Shown here: piece after piece, positions 33,718-41,861 of the stretch
How the letters are laid out: every line of letters begins with the position of its first letter
Position numbering within the stretch: position 1 is the first letter of the stretch
Assembly (NCBI GenBank): GCA_007121455.1
Contig: SKKN01000001.1
Span: forward strand, 1-64,000
Direction of reading: 5' to 3'
Source of the DNA: Gemmatimonadota bacterium
Lineage (GTDB): Bacteria > Gemmatimonadota > Gemmatimonadetes > Longimicrobiales > Gaopeijiaceae
Length of the DNA: 64,000 nt
Position numbers and translations under genes: made by a program
The notes under the pieces: generated by a model
Seen by the model: only the letters and a program-made list of their open reading frames with translations
Told to the model about the DNA's origin: nothing
Database searches by the model: none

Positions 33718-34662
33718 ATGAGCGAGTGGCTCGATCAGTTTGGCGCCACGGTCGGGATGGGCCCCGATGTCCTGGGAAAGTTCTTCCTCTCCGTTGTCGT
33801 CATCGCGCTCATCATCCTCATCCGCGCGATTTCCCTGCGGGTCGTGGAACGTCGCGTCGAGGAGCCCCGGACCCGCTATCAGTGGGCGAAGAGCACGGCG
33901 TATGTAGGCTTCGCGTTCGCCGTGGTTCTCACCGGGGTCATCTGGCTCGAGTGGGTCCAGACGCTCGGCACGTTCCTGGGATTGCTGAGTGCAGGTCTGG
34001 CGATCGCCCTGCGAGATCTCGTCGCGAGTCTGGCCGGCTGGATGTTCATCGTGGTGCGGCGTCCCTTCGAGGTCGGTGATCGCGTCCAGGTTGGCCAGAA
34101 CTCCGGTGACGTCGTGGACATCCGGATCTTCCAGTTCACCATCCTCGAGATCGGAAACTGGGTCGATGCCGACCAGAGCACGGGGAGGCTGATCCACCTT
34201 CCCAATTCGATGGTCTTCCTGGAGCCGTTGGCGAACTACACGTCGGAGTTCGAGTACCTCTGGCACGAGATCCCGGTCATGGTCACGTTCGACAGCGACT
34301 GGCGGAAGGCGAAGGATATCCTGCAGGGCGTGGTGTCTGAAAAGGCGGGCGGGATGAGTCAGGCCGCGCAGAAGTCGATGCTGAAGGCATCTCGACACAT
34401 CCTCATCTTCTACCGGACCTTCACGCCCACGGTCTACACCGCGGCCCGGAGGGATGGAATCCTTCTCACCATCCGGTACCTCTGCCTCCCTCGGGCGAGG
34501 CGCGGGACCGAGCAGGCCATCTGGGAATCGATCCTGGACGCGTTCCAGGAGGAGCCCGCGATCGAGTTCGCCTATCCCACGCAGCGAATCTTTCATCATC
34601 CCATCGAAGGAAAACAGGACCTCCGGGCTCCACTCCCGGATTGGCCGCGCCCGTCGGAGTAG
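33718..34662 (+). CDS. MscS family mechanosensitive ion channel
   Basis: A 314-residue channel protein. Helices are FLSVVVIALIILIRAISLRVV, TAYVGFAFAVVLTGVIWLEW and a pore helix region TLGTFLGLLSAGLAIALRDL-VASLAG, with the MscS beta domain RRPFEVGDRVQVGQNSGDVVDIRIFQFTI after it. These channels open under membrane tension to release solutes. The C-terminal part (about 180-314) is longer than in a minimal MscS and includes a Lys/Glu-rich segment. GGGAG 6 bases before ATG 33718 sets the start; ATG 33703 is less likely. Confidence 0.9.
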   Translation: MSEWLDQFGATVGMGPDVLGKFFLSVVVIALIILIRAISLRVVERRVEEPRTRYQWAKSTAYVGFAFAVVLTGVIWLEWVQTLGTFLGLLSAGLAIALRDLVASLAGWMFIVVRRPFEVGDRVQVGQNSGDVVDIRIFQFTILEIGNWVDADQSTGRLIHLPNSMVFLEPLANYTSEFEYLWHEIPVMVTFDSDWRKAKDILQGVVSEKAGGMSQAAQKSMLKASRHILIFYRTFTPTVYTAARRDGILLTIRYLCLPRARRGTEQAIWESILDAFQEEPAIEFAYPTQRIFHHPIEGKQDLRAPLPDWPRPSE

Positions 34663-34697
34663 GTTCCCGCTCCCTTCCGGCCCGCTCGCCGGTTCGG

Positions 34698-34727
34698 TTG
34701 TACCCGGTCCCCCGGGCCGGTTAACTT
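34698..34727 (+). promoter_or_regulatory. Possible promoter of the second desulfurase gene
   Basis: TTGTAC (34698-34703) and TAACTT (34722-34727) are spaced by 18 bases. Both boxes are weak, but TAACTT/TACCTT hexamers recur ahead of other transcription units in this window. Transcription would start near 34734, leaving an 89-base leader. Confidence 0.4.
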
Positions 34728-34822
34728 GAAGGTCTTCTGCCAAGTGGAGGGAGGTTCCCTTCGAACGGAGGATCGGTCGTCGGCTCGGCGGTCGGTGGAA
34801 TGGGCCTGAACCGGGACCTGCG

Positions 34823-35983
34823 GTGCACTACCTCGACTACGCAGCCACCTCCGCGATCCGCCCCGAGTGTGTGGTGACCGCCGTCCGGGACTTCCTCGGC
34901 GAGGTGGGAGCGACGCCGGGACGCGGGGGGCATGCCCTTTCCCTCGAAGCAGGCCGAACGGCCCTGCGTTGCCGCCGCTCTCTGAGTCGGGTCCTCGGAC
35001 TTGGGGGGGATCCTGGCCGCATCGTGTTCATGCTCAATGCGACCCATGCTCTGAACACGGCCTTGTGGGGTACGCTTCAGGAACGGGATGCCGTCGTGGT
35101 GACGGCGTACGATCACAATGCCGTGTTGCGTCCGGCGCACCAGCTTGCCCGGGTCCGAAGCGTGGACGTGCGCATGGTGGCGGGTGCCCCGGACGGTTCC
35201 GTGGACCTGGACGAGGTGAGCCGTCTGGTCGAAGGTGCCCGCCTTCTCGTGGTGAACCATGTGTCGAATGTCCTGGGGACCCGCCTCCCCCTCGAGGAGA
35301 TGGCTTGCAGGGCGAGGGAAGCCGGAGCGCTCGTCCTGGTGGATGCCGCTCAGTCGGCCGGCCACTTCCCTCCGACCTGGGCCGAGAACAGCGCGGACCT
35401 CATCGCCTTCACCGGCCACAAGGGTCTTCTCGGTCCCCAGGGCATCGGCGGGCTCTGGATTCGAGAGGGCCTCGAGGTAGAACCCTTGCTCCGGGGCGGG
35501 ACCGGCGGGAACTCGGCGCTGAGGGATATGCCCCCATTCTACCCGGACCGACTCGAGGCGGGAACCCAGAATGGTCCGGGCATGGCCGGCCTCTGCGCCG
35601 GGTGCGACTACCTGCTGGAGCGGGGCGTCGAGAGCCTTCACGAGCAGGAGCTGGAGTTGAAACGCCGCCTTCGTGAAGGCGTCGCGGCGATCTCCGGTGT
35701 CACGGTTCGTTCCCCGCCCGGTCCGGATGGAGTGGGGATCGTCACGGTCACCGCCAAGAACCTGGATGCCGCGAGTCTCGCCATGCGGCTCGAACGCGAG
35801 TGGGGCGTCCTCGTTCGGGTCGGGCTGCACTGCGCACCCGAAGCCCATCGGCTCCTCGGCACGCTGGACACCGGGGCGATTCGGTTCTCCCTCGGGTGGG
35901 CCTCCACGACGGAAGACGTCGACCGCGCGATCGAGGGGCTCGATGCACTCGTGAGCCCGCCCACGGTCCCGGTCCGAAGTTGA
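34823..35983 (+). CDS. Class V aminotransferase, cysteine desulfurase family (SufS-like loop)
   Basis: A 386-residue PLP enzyme. It opens MHYLDYAATSAIRPECV, has the PLP lysine K200 in FTGHKGLLGPQGIGGLW, and the cysteine loop VRVGLHCAPEAHRLLGT near residue 333, which matches the RxGxHC loop of group II (SufS/CsdA) enzymes rather than the iscS at 18795. The family also includes selenocysteine lyases and uncharacterised 'cysteine desulfurase family' proteins, so the acceptor is unknown. The start is GTG 34823 with a poor ribosome site. No suf genes are adjacent. Confidence 0.85.
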   Translation: MHYLDYAATSAIRPECVVTAVRDFLGEVGATPGRGGHALSLEAGRTALRCRRSLSRVLGLGGDPGRIVFMLNATHALNTALWGTLQERDAVVVTAYDHNAVLRPAHQLARVRSVDVRMVAGAPDGSVDLDEVSRLVEGARLLVVNHVSNVLGTRLPLEEMACRAREAGALVLVDAAQSAGHFPPTWAENSADLIAFTGHKGLLGPQGIGGLWIREGLEVEPLLRGGTGGNSALRDMPPFYPDRLEAGTQNGPGMAGLCAGCDYLLERGVESLHEQELELKRRLREGVAAISGVTVRSPPGPDGVGIVTVTAKNLDAASLAMRLEREWGVLVRVGLHCAPEAHRLLGTLDTGAIRFSLGWASTTEDVDRAIEGLDALVSPPTVPVRS

Positions 35984-36066
35984 GGCGCGAACGCGCCGGC
36001 CAACCGCGGGTACTGCGACCGCACGCAAGTCCGGCCCCTCGAGCTGAAAGGCACTGAAAACCGAAA

Positions 36067-36642
36067 ATGCGACTTTTCATCGCTCTCAAGGTCCCCGAGG
36101 AGGAGCGGAACCGGATCCACGCGGCTGCGGCGCCTCTTCGAGAGGCCGGTTATCCCGTCCGCTGGCTGGATCCAGACCGCTTTCATCTCACGTTGAAGTT
36201 CCTCGGTGAGGTGAGGCCGGACCGCGCTCCCACGGTCGAGAAGGTCGTGGAACGGATCGCCCAGGCCACCACCGCGTTCGATTTCGAGATCCGTGGGTTT
36301 GGAGCCTTCCCTACGATCCGGCGCCCCCAGGTTCTCTGGATCGGCGTGGACCCGATCCCCGCCTTGCGTTGCCTGAAGCAGGATCTGGAATGGGCTCTCG
36401 CGAACCACGGGTTCGAACGGGAGACACGGGCCTTCCATCCCCACATCACCCTCGGCCGGGTCGATTCGCAGGACGGAGCGGGCGTCTTCCGGGGACTGGA
36501 CGAGCTCTCGGCGGGTATCGAGTACCGGGGCAAGGTGCGCGCCGACACCGTGGACGTGATGCGGAGCCATCTCTCCAGGCAGGGCGCACGGTATTCGCTT
36601 GTGAAGCCGTGTGGGCTCAAAGCGGACGCCTCCCGGAGCTGA
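36067..36642 (+). CDS. thpR: RNA 2',3'-cyclic phosphodiesterase
   Basis: A 191-residue 2H phosphoesterase. The two histidine motifs are HLTLKFLGEV (about 40) and HITLGRV (about 125). The start MRLFIALKVPEE is typical of ThpR/LigT, which opens 2',3'-cyclic phosphates to 2'-phosphates and can ligate tRNA halves in vitro. It is 83 bases downstream of the desulfurase gene, and the next gene starts 10 bases after its stop. Confidence 0.92.
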   Translation: MRLFIALKVPEEERNRIHAAAAPLREAGYPVRWLDPDRFHLTLKFLGEVRPDRAPTVEKVVERIAQATTAFDFEIRGFGAFPTIRRPQVLWIGVDPIPALRCLKQDLEWALANHGFERETRAFHPHITLGRVDSQDGAGVFRGLDELSAGIEYRGKVRADTVDVMRSHLSRQGARYSLVKPCGLKADASRS

Positions 36643-36652
36643 GGGGGAGCCC

Positions 36653-37312
36653 GTGGCCCGCTCGATCGGAGGATGTCTCTCGTTCCTGCTCCTCCTCTGC
36701 CTCCTGGCGGGCGGCCTCTATGCAGGATGGAGATGGGACCCGGTCATCTTTCCCCATGTTCGTTCGTGGATGGGAGTCGAGGAAAGGGTCGAGGAGGAAC
36801 GAGACGAGCCGTCGGTCGAGGTCGCCGAAGCAACGCTTCTGCGGATCGAACGATTTCTCCAGGACGGTGGCGCTGATTCCCTCTCGGTCAATGGCGTCGA
36901 AGTCTCGAGCGTCTTGCGCTATTCGGTTCCAGGGATCCTGCCCCCGGGTCTCTCCACGCCCCACGTCCGGATTCTGGATGGAGAGGTGCTCCTGAGGGCG
37001 AGGCTCGCCACGGACGGGCTCCCCTCCTTCCCCGAACTGGAGCAGGTCGTGCAGATGCTTCCGGACACCGTCCCCGTGGAGCTCAGGACATCGATCATGC
37101 CATTCCGCGACGAGTCGGCGGCCCTCCTCGTCCGTCGGATCGAGGTGTCCGGCATCCCCCTCCCCCGGCACCTGCACCCCCGCATCATGGAGGCGATGGG
37201 GCGGGTCGATCATCCCGGGCTTCCCCCTGAGGCCATGCGTGTCCCGTTGCCGAAGGGGTTGAGCTCCGTCTACGCCGAAGGGGACAGGCTCATCCTCGTG
37301 GCGGGCGCGTGA
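36653..37312 (+). CDS. Membrane-anchored protein of unknown function
   Basis: A 219-residue protein starting at GTG 36653 behind GAGGGGGAG. Residues 3-25 (RSIGGCLSFLLLLCLLAGGLYAG) form a signal anchor; the remainder is predicted extracytoplasmic. It has VEVAEATLLRIERFLQDGG, SLSVNGVEVSSVLRYSVPG, RILDGEVLLRARL and a C-terminal LSSVYAEGDRLILVAG. I do not recognise a family, though the pattern resembles lipid- or membrane-binding periplasmic domains. Its stop overlaps the GTG of the sigma-54 regulator gene (GTGA), linking the two. Confidence 0.6.
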   Translation: MARSIGGCLSFLLLLCLLAGGLYAGWRWDPVIFPHVRSWMGVEERVEEERDEPSVEVAEATLLRIERFLQDGGADSLSVNGVEVSSVLRYSVPGILPPGLSTPHVRILDGEVLLRARLATDGLPSFPELEQVVQMLPDTVPVELRTSIMPFRDESAALLVRRIEVSGIPLPRHLHPRIMEAMGRVDHPGLPPEAMRVPLPKGLSSVYAEGDRLILVAGA

Positions 37313-38718
37313 CGGACCGAGGTGGCGCAGCGGTGTCGGAATCCGCGACCGACCGATCGGCTCACATCCTCGTGGTCGACGACGAAGAGTCCATTCGCGG
37401 TGCCCTGAAGCAGCTCTTCGAGTACGAGGGACATGAAGTCACGCTGGCCGCAGGGGGAGCAGAGGCTCTCGAGCTCCTTCCCGACATCCGGCCGGACATC
37501 GTATTCCTGGATGTCAAGATGGAGGGAATGGATGGGCTCGAAGTCCTTCAGCGGCTTCGGGAGCGCGAACCCGACATCCAGGTGGTCATGATCAGCGGTC
37601 ACGGTACGATCGACACCGCAGTGGAGGCCACGCGGCGCGGCGCCTACGACTTCCTCGAGAAGCCGCTCGACACGGACCGGCTCCTTCTTACCCTTCGGAA
37701 CGTGCTCGACAGAAAGGGGCTCGCAGAAAGTATCCAGGCTTTGCGGAGCGAGGTGGAGTCCCGCCACGAGATTGTCGGGTCGTCGTTTCACATTCATCAG
37801 GTGTTGGAGCGGATCGAGCGGGTCGCACCCACGGATGCTCGGGTGCTCGTGAGCGGGGAGAACGGAACCGGGAAGGAGCTCGTCGCTCGCGCGGTCCACC
37901 GCCTCTCCCGCCGGCGGGACCGTCCATTCGTGGAGGTGAACTGCGCCGCCATCCCCTCCGAGCTCATCGAGTCGGAGTTGTTCGGCCATGTGAAGGGCTC
38001 GTTCACGGGGGCGGTGCAGGATCGGCCCGGGAAGTTCGAGCAAGCAGACGGCGGGACCCTCTTCCTCGATGAGGTCGGGGACATGTCTGCGGCGGCTCAG
38101 GCGAAGGTTCTTCGCGCGCTCGAGGAAGGTGTGGTCAGCCGGGTGGGAGACGACCGGCCGAGGCGGGTGGACGTACGGGTGATTTCCGCCACGAACAAGG
38201 AGCTCGAAAAGGAGATCGAGGAAGGGGCGTTTCGCGAAGACCTCTTCTATCGCCTGAACGTCGTGCCGATCACGGTGCCTCCGCTGCGGGAGCGCCGGGA
38301 GGACATTCCGATGCTCGTCCGGCACTTCACCGATCGCATGGCCGAGAAAGAAGGGGTTCCTCCGAAGGAGTTCGAGCCCGACGCGCTGAGGCGCCTCCAG
38401 GAGTTGGAATGGCCGGGCAACGTCAGGGAGCTCCGGAACACGGTCGAACGCCTGCTCATCCTTTCCAGTCGGGAACGGGTCACGGTGGAGGATGTCGACC
38501 GTCTCGTAACGGGACCCAGAGCTGCGGGGGGACTCGGTGCGGAGCTCTTGCAGTCTTCAACCTTCAGCGACTTCAAGGAACGTGCAGAGCGGGCTTTTAT
38601 CCTGCAGAAGCTTCGCGAGAGCGACTGGAACATCTCGGAAACCGCACGGATCCTCGAGATGCCGCGCTCCAACCTCTACAAGAAGATCGAGAAGTACGGC
38701 CTCACGAGGGAGGAGTGA
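37309..38718 (+). CDS. Sigma-54-dependent response regulator (NtrC/NtrX type)
   Basis: A 469-residue activator. The receiver domain has DDEES and phospho-acceptor D68 (IVFLDVKM), with FLEKPLD closing it. The AAA+ domain has Walker [13 protein letters not shown], the sigma-54 contact loop as GSFTGA ([13 protein letters not shown]) and Walker [13 protein letters not shown] Fis-type helix-turn-helix ([20 protein letters not shown]) ends the protein. GSFTGA instead of GAFTGA keeps the key F and T. It likely pairs with an NtrY-like kinase such as the one at 22137. The GTG start overlaps the preceding stop. rpoN is not in the window. Confidence 0.93.
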   Translation: MTDRGGAAVSESATDRSAHILVVDDEESIRGALKQLFEYEGHEVTLAAGGAEALELLPDIRPDIVFLDVKMEGMDGLEVLQRLREREPDIQVVMISGHGTIDTAVEATRRGAYDFLEKPLDTDRLLLTLRNVLDRKGLAESIQALRSEVESRHEIVGSSFHIHQVLERIERVAPTDARVLVSGENGTGKELVARAVHRLSRRRDRPFVEVNCAAIPSELIESELFGHVKGSFTGAVQDRPGKFEQADGGTLFLDEVGDMSAAAQAKVLRALEEGVVSRVGDDRPRRVDVRVISATNKELEKEIEEGAFREDLFYRLNVVPITVPPLRERREDIPMLVRHFTDRMAEKEGVPPKEFEPDALRRLQELEWPGNVRELRNTVERLLILSSRERVTVEDVDRLVTGPRAAGGLGAELLQSSTFSDFKERAERAFILQKLRESDWNISETARILEMPRSNLYKKIEKYGLTREE

Positions 38719-38894
38719 GCCCTCACCTGGCGCTCTTCCTGGTCTGGACGGTGTCCGCCGTCGTCGCGGGCGCTGCTCTCGCCTGGTTTGCGGTGCGGCT
38801 CCGGCGCGGATACTCCTTTTCGAAGCTCTGGGGGGTCTACACCGGAATCTCGGCGATCATCGCTGGGCTGCTGTGGGTTCTCTGGTTCGCCTGA
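38715..38894 (+). CDS. Two-helix small membrane protein
   Basis: A 59-residue frame beginning at GTG 38715, overlapping the regulator's stop as GTGA, with GGGAGGA just upstream. It is almost entirely two hydrophobic helices (LALFLVWTVSAVVAGAALAW and GISAIIAGLLWVLWFA) joined by a basic/aromatic loop (RLRRGYSFSKLWG). No family is recognised. The hydrophobic pattern, ribosome site and overlap make it a likely real gene. Confidence 0.55.
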   Translation: MSPHLALFLVWTVSAVVAGAALAWFAVRLRRGYSFSKLWGVYTGISAIIAGLLWVLWFA

Positions 38895-39008
38895 GCAGGA
38901 TCTGACGCCGGGCCCACTTGTCCTTTTCGTCACCTCTTCGCGAACTTTCCATTCGGGATGGGAGTTGTCGCTCCCATATGAAGAATCGGGGTCAACCGGT
39001 GGAGAGGG

Positions 39009-39803
39009 ATGCTCAACTCCCACGATTCGGCACCACCCTCCGGAGCCGACGAGCCAGCGCAGGACGAGGCTCGTTTCTCGCTCCGGGACGAAGGCGATCG
39101 GCGGGGAAGCCGTGCCCTGCGATGGACCTGGGAGACGAGCCGATCCCTCGCTCTCGCACTCCTGGTCGTAGTCCTCCTCCGAGGCTTCGTGGTCGAAGCG
39201 TTCAAGATCCCCACCGGATCGATGGAGAATACACTCCTCGTGGGTGATTTCTTGATCGTGAACAAGGCGGTATATGGAGCGGAGATTCCCGGCATGGGGC
39301 TTCAGCTCCTCCCTCCCTGGGACCCGCTCCGCGGCGACGTGGTCGTTTTCCATCCCCCGCACGACGCAGGAAAGCACTATGTGAAGAGGGTCGTTGGAAT
39401 CCCTGGGGATACGCTGGAGATGAGGAGGAAGCGACTGTTCGTGAATGGTGACTCCGTGGCGGAGCCGTACGTCCGCCACGTCGACCCCACCGGAGATGCC
39501 GTACATCCGGACATGCGATGGCAGCTCCCTTTCCTCGTGGAGGATGAGGAGGAGCCGGTCCGACGGCGCTATCGGCCCTCCCGGGATACGTGGGGGCCTC
39601 TCGTCGTGCCGGAGGATCGGTACTTCGTGCTCGGAGACAGCCGGGACAACTCCGAGGACTCGAGGTATTGGGGATTCGTCGAGCGGACGTCGGTGAGGGG
39701 TCAGCCGCTCTTCGTCTACTACTCGTTCGACCCACGCGCAGCTACGCCCCTCTCCTGGATGCGAGAGATTCGATGGGATCGGATCGGAGGAAGGATCCGT
39801 TAG
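39009..39803 (+). CDS. lepB: Signal peptidase I
   Basis: A 264-residue type I signal peptidase. One N-terminal helix (LALALLVVVLLRGFVVEAF) follows a 45-residue cytoplasmic tail. The catalytic serine is S71 in KIPTGSMENTLLVGD, the lysine is K126 in HYVKRVVGIPGD, and YFVLGDSRDNSEDSR is the conserved box E. It cleaves signal peptides of exported proteins at the outer face of the inner membrane. A 60-residue insert between the catalytic lysine and box E is within the family range. GGAGAGGG precedes the ATG. Confidence 0.96.
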   Translation: MLNSHDSAPPSGADEPAQDEARFSLRDEGDRRGSRALRWTWETSRSLALALLVVVLLRGFVVEAFKIPTGSMENTLLVGDFLIVNKAVYGAEIPGMGLQLLPPWDPLRGDVVVFHPPHDAGKHYVKRVVGIPGDTLEMRRKRLFVNGDSVAEPYVRHVDPTGDAVHPDMRWQLPFLVEDEEEPVRRRYRPSRDTWGPLVVPEDRYFVLGDSRDNSEDSRYWGFVERTSVRGQPLFVYYSFDPRAATPLSWMREIRWDRIGGRIR

Positions 39804-39961
39804 CTGCTGCGGGCTCCGGCCGCGGGTTGCGCGACGACGCGGGACCTCCGATCATGACGAAGAGCCTCTCGGCGCCATCGAACGCGCCGTCGCGATACGG
39901 ATTAGATTGCCTTTCCGGCCCTGACCGGCCCCCGTTCTGGACCAGGGGTGACGATGTTCGG

Positions 39962-40828
39962 ATGCTGCGCTCCATGAGCTATTCTCCCCGTCGGGAGGCC
40001 TTCCCGGACGGCTCTCTCGATCAGTACCTCAAGGAGATCAGCCAGTACCCGCTTATTGACCGTGCGGAAGAGGCTCGGTTGGCCCGCGGGATCCGCAGGG
40101 GCGAGGTCGAGGCCCTGGACAAGCTGGTACGCTCCAACCTGCGCTTCGTCGTCTCCGTGGCCAAGAAGTATCAGAACCAGGGCGTGCTGCTTTCTGATCT
40201 GATCAACGAGGGCAACCTCGGGCTGATCCGGGCCGCTCACAAGTTCGACGAGACGAAGGGGATCAAGTTCATATCGTACGCCGTGTGGTGGATCCGTCAG
40301 GCGATCCTTCAGGCGCTGGCGGAGCAGAGTCGGGTCGTTCGGGTCCCGCTCAACCGAGCCGGGGCGCTCCACCGGCTCGGCAAGCGAAGCTCGGCGTTGC
40401 TCCAGGAGCTGGGACGTGAGCCGACGGTAGGGGAGCTTGCGAAAGACCTGGATCTGACGGAGGAGGAGGTCACCCGCACGCTGGCGATGGCGCAGACCCA
40501 TCTCTCCCTGGACGCTCCTCTGGCTCCGGGGGAGGACGGTCGCCTGATGGACTACCTTCCGGACCAGTTCTCTCCGGATCCGGAGGACCGTGCGTACGAA
40601 GATGCCTTGAGACATACGGTCGATCACGCCCTCGGTACTCTCAAAGAACGGGAAGCCAAGGTGATTCGCCTCTACTTCGGCCTCGACGAACAGGAGCCGA
40701 TGACGCTCGAGGAGATCGGGTCCCTCCTCGGCATCACCCGGGAGCGGGTGAGGCAGATCAAGGAGAAGGCGCTGAATCGGCTTCGTCACGCATCCCGGGC
40801 CCGGCTCCTCGAGACCTTTACCCCGTGA
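39962..40828 (+). CDS. RpoD-like sigma-70 factor (short, no region 1.1)
   Basis: A 288-residue sigma factor. Region 1.2 is DQYLKEISQYPLIDRAEEARL. Region 2 has LVRSNLRFVVSVAKKYQNQG, LIRAAHKFDETKGIKFISYA and WWIRQAILQALAEQSRVVR. Region 3 follows, and region 4.2 is EEIGSLLGITRERVRQIKEK. The acidic region 1.1 is missing, as in group 2 factors, but region 2.4 matches primary sigma factors, so it may be the main or an alternative housekeeping factor. ATG 39962 is a choice by homology; ATG 39974 or an upstream ATG at 39854 are alternatives, and no strong ribosome site decides. Confidence 0.9.
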   Translation: MLRSMSYSPRREAFPDGSLDQYLKEISQYPLIDRAEEARLARGIRRGEVEALDKLVRSNLRFVVSVAKKYQNQGVLLSDLINEGNLGLIRAAHKFDETKGIKFISYAVWWIRQAILQALAEQSRVVRVPLNRAGALHRLGKRSSALLQELGREPTVGELAKDLDLTEEEVTRTLAMAQTHLSLDAPLAPGEDGRLMDYLPDQFSPDPEDRAYEDALRHTVDHALGTLKEREAKVIRLYFGLDEQEPMTLEEIGSLLGITRERVRQIKEKALNRLRHASRARLLETFTP

Positions 40829-40919
40829 CCGCGCTCGAAGGAGGGAGGGCCGACTGTGGCTGTTCGGGGAAGCGACCCCGCGATGTCCCGCCCGCATCTC
40901 CGAACGGAGGATCAGTGGA

Positions 40920-40944
40920 CCCTCCCGGGTTGACACCGGGAGGG
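40920..40944. repeat. Perfect 9-base inverted repeat around the rplM -35 box
   Basis: CCCTCCCGG (40920-40928) and CCGGGAGGG (40936-40944) are perfect complements with a 7-base centre, GTTGACA, that contains the -35 hexamer. No T tract follows, so it is not a standard intrinsic terminator for the sigma gene. An operator or an RNA end structure are both possible. Confidence 0.75.
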
Positions 40945-40958
40945 GGTGAAAATATGAT
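40930..40958 (+). promoter_or_regulatory. Strong promoter of the rplM-rpsI-rpsB-tsf block
   Basis: TTGACA (40930-40935, full consensus) and TATGAT (40953-40958, 5/6) are spaced by exactly 17 bases, the best promoter in the window. Transcription should start near 40965, leaving a leader of only about 34 bases to the rplM ATG. Confidence 0.88.
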
Positions 40959-40998
40959 TGAAAGCTCTGTATTCTAAATGGCCCCACCTGTCGGGACG

Positions 40999-41427
40999 AT
41001 GAAGACCTATACACCGAAGGCTCACGAAATCGAGGCCAAATGGTGGGTGGTGGATGCGACCGGGAAGCCCCTGGGTCGCCTCGCCTCCCAAGTGGCCCGT
41101 ATCATCCGGGGCAAGCACAAGCCCATATACACTCCACACCTGGACACTGGGGACCACGTCGTGGTCTTGAACGCGTCCAAGGTTCTCCTGACCGGTCGGA
41201 AGGCGGACCAGAAGGTCTACTTCCGGCATTCCGGATACATGGGGGGGAACAAGGAAATTCCGTTTCGGCGGATGATCGCGACGCACCCGGAACGGGTGAT
41301 CGAGTTGGCGGTCAAGGGAATGCTCCCCAAGAATGCGCTCGGGCGTAAGTTGAGAAAGAAGCTGAAGGTGTACCCGGAAGGGGATCATCCGCACCAGAGT
41401 CAGCAGCCCGAGTCCCTCGAGATCTGA
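40999..41427 (+). CDS. rplM: 50S ribosomal protein L13
   Basis: A 142-residue L13, the same length as in E. coli when started at ATG 40999 ([20 protein letters not shown]). Family blocks [39 protein letters not shown] and [18 protein letters not shown] are all present. An ATG at 40978 would add seven residues but sits only about 13 bases from the predicted transcription start. Neither start has a strong ribosome site. It is co-transcribed with rpsI, as in nearly all bacteria. Confidence 0.97.
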   Translation: MKTYTPKAHEIEAKWWVVDATGKPLGRLASQVARIIRGKHKPIYTPHLDTGDHVVVLNASKVLLTGRKADQKVYFRHSGYMGGNKEIPFRRMIATHPERVIELAVKGMLPKNALGRKLRKKLKVYPEGDHPHQSQQPESLEI

Positions 41428-41455
41428 ACCGAAGAGAGAGAATGCGGGATCACCC

Positions 41456-41857
41456 ATGGCGGTAGAAATGAAGGAACCGATTCGAGCCGTAGGCCGACGC
41501 AAGACGAGCGTTGCCCGCGTCCATCTCGCTCCCGGGACGGGGAACTGGATCGTGAACGGTCGATCCCTCGAGGAGTACTTCCCAAGGCCTCTCCATCGTA
41601 AGCGGGTTGAGGAGGCCGTGCGGGTCACGGAGAACGACGGCGTGTTCGACATCGTCGTTCGCGTCAACGGCGGTGGGATCTCGGGCCAGGCGGGCGCACT
41701 TCGCCTCGCAGTGGCGCGCGCGCTGGTCGAGCGCGATGCGGAGATCCGGCCGCTCCTGCGCAGGCATGGCCTTCTGACCAGGGATCCGCGGAAAGTGGAG
41801 CGGAAGAAGCCCGGTCGTCCAAAAGCGCGTAAGCGCTTCCAGTTCAGCAAGCGGTAG
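41456..41857 (+). CDS. rpsI: 30S ribosomal protein S9
   Basis: A 133-residue S9. RAVGRRKTSVARVHLAPGTG, NGRSLEEYF, VNGGGISGQAGALRLAVARAL and the C-terminal KARKRFQFSKR are conserved; the final SKR tail reaches the P-site tRNA in the ribosome. It lies 28 bases after rplM and 4 bases before rpsB. Confidence 0.97.
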   Translation: MAVEMKEPIRAVGRRKTSVARVHLAPGTGNWIVNGRSLEEYFPRPLHRKRVEEAVRVTENDGVFDIVVRVNGGGISGQAGALRLAVARALVERDAEIRPLLRRHGLLTRDPRKVERKKPGRPKARKRFQFSKR

Positions 41858-41861
41858 GCCT

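Noticed and set aside
35986-36000. GGCGC-GAAC-GCGCC hairpin after the second desulfurase gene as terminator
   Set aside because: The stem is only 5 base pairs and no T tract follows; too weak to call.
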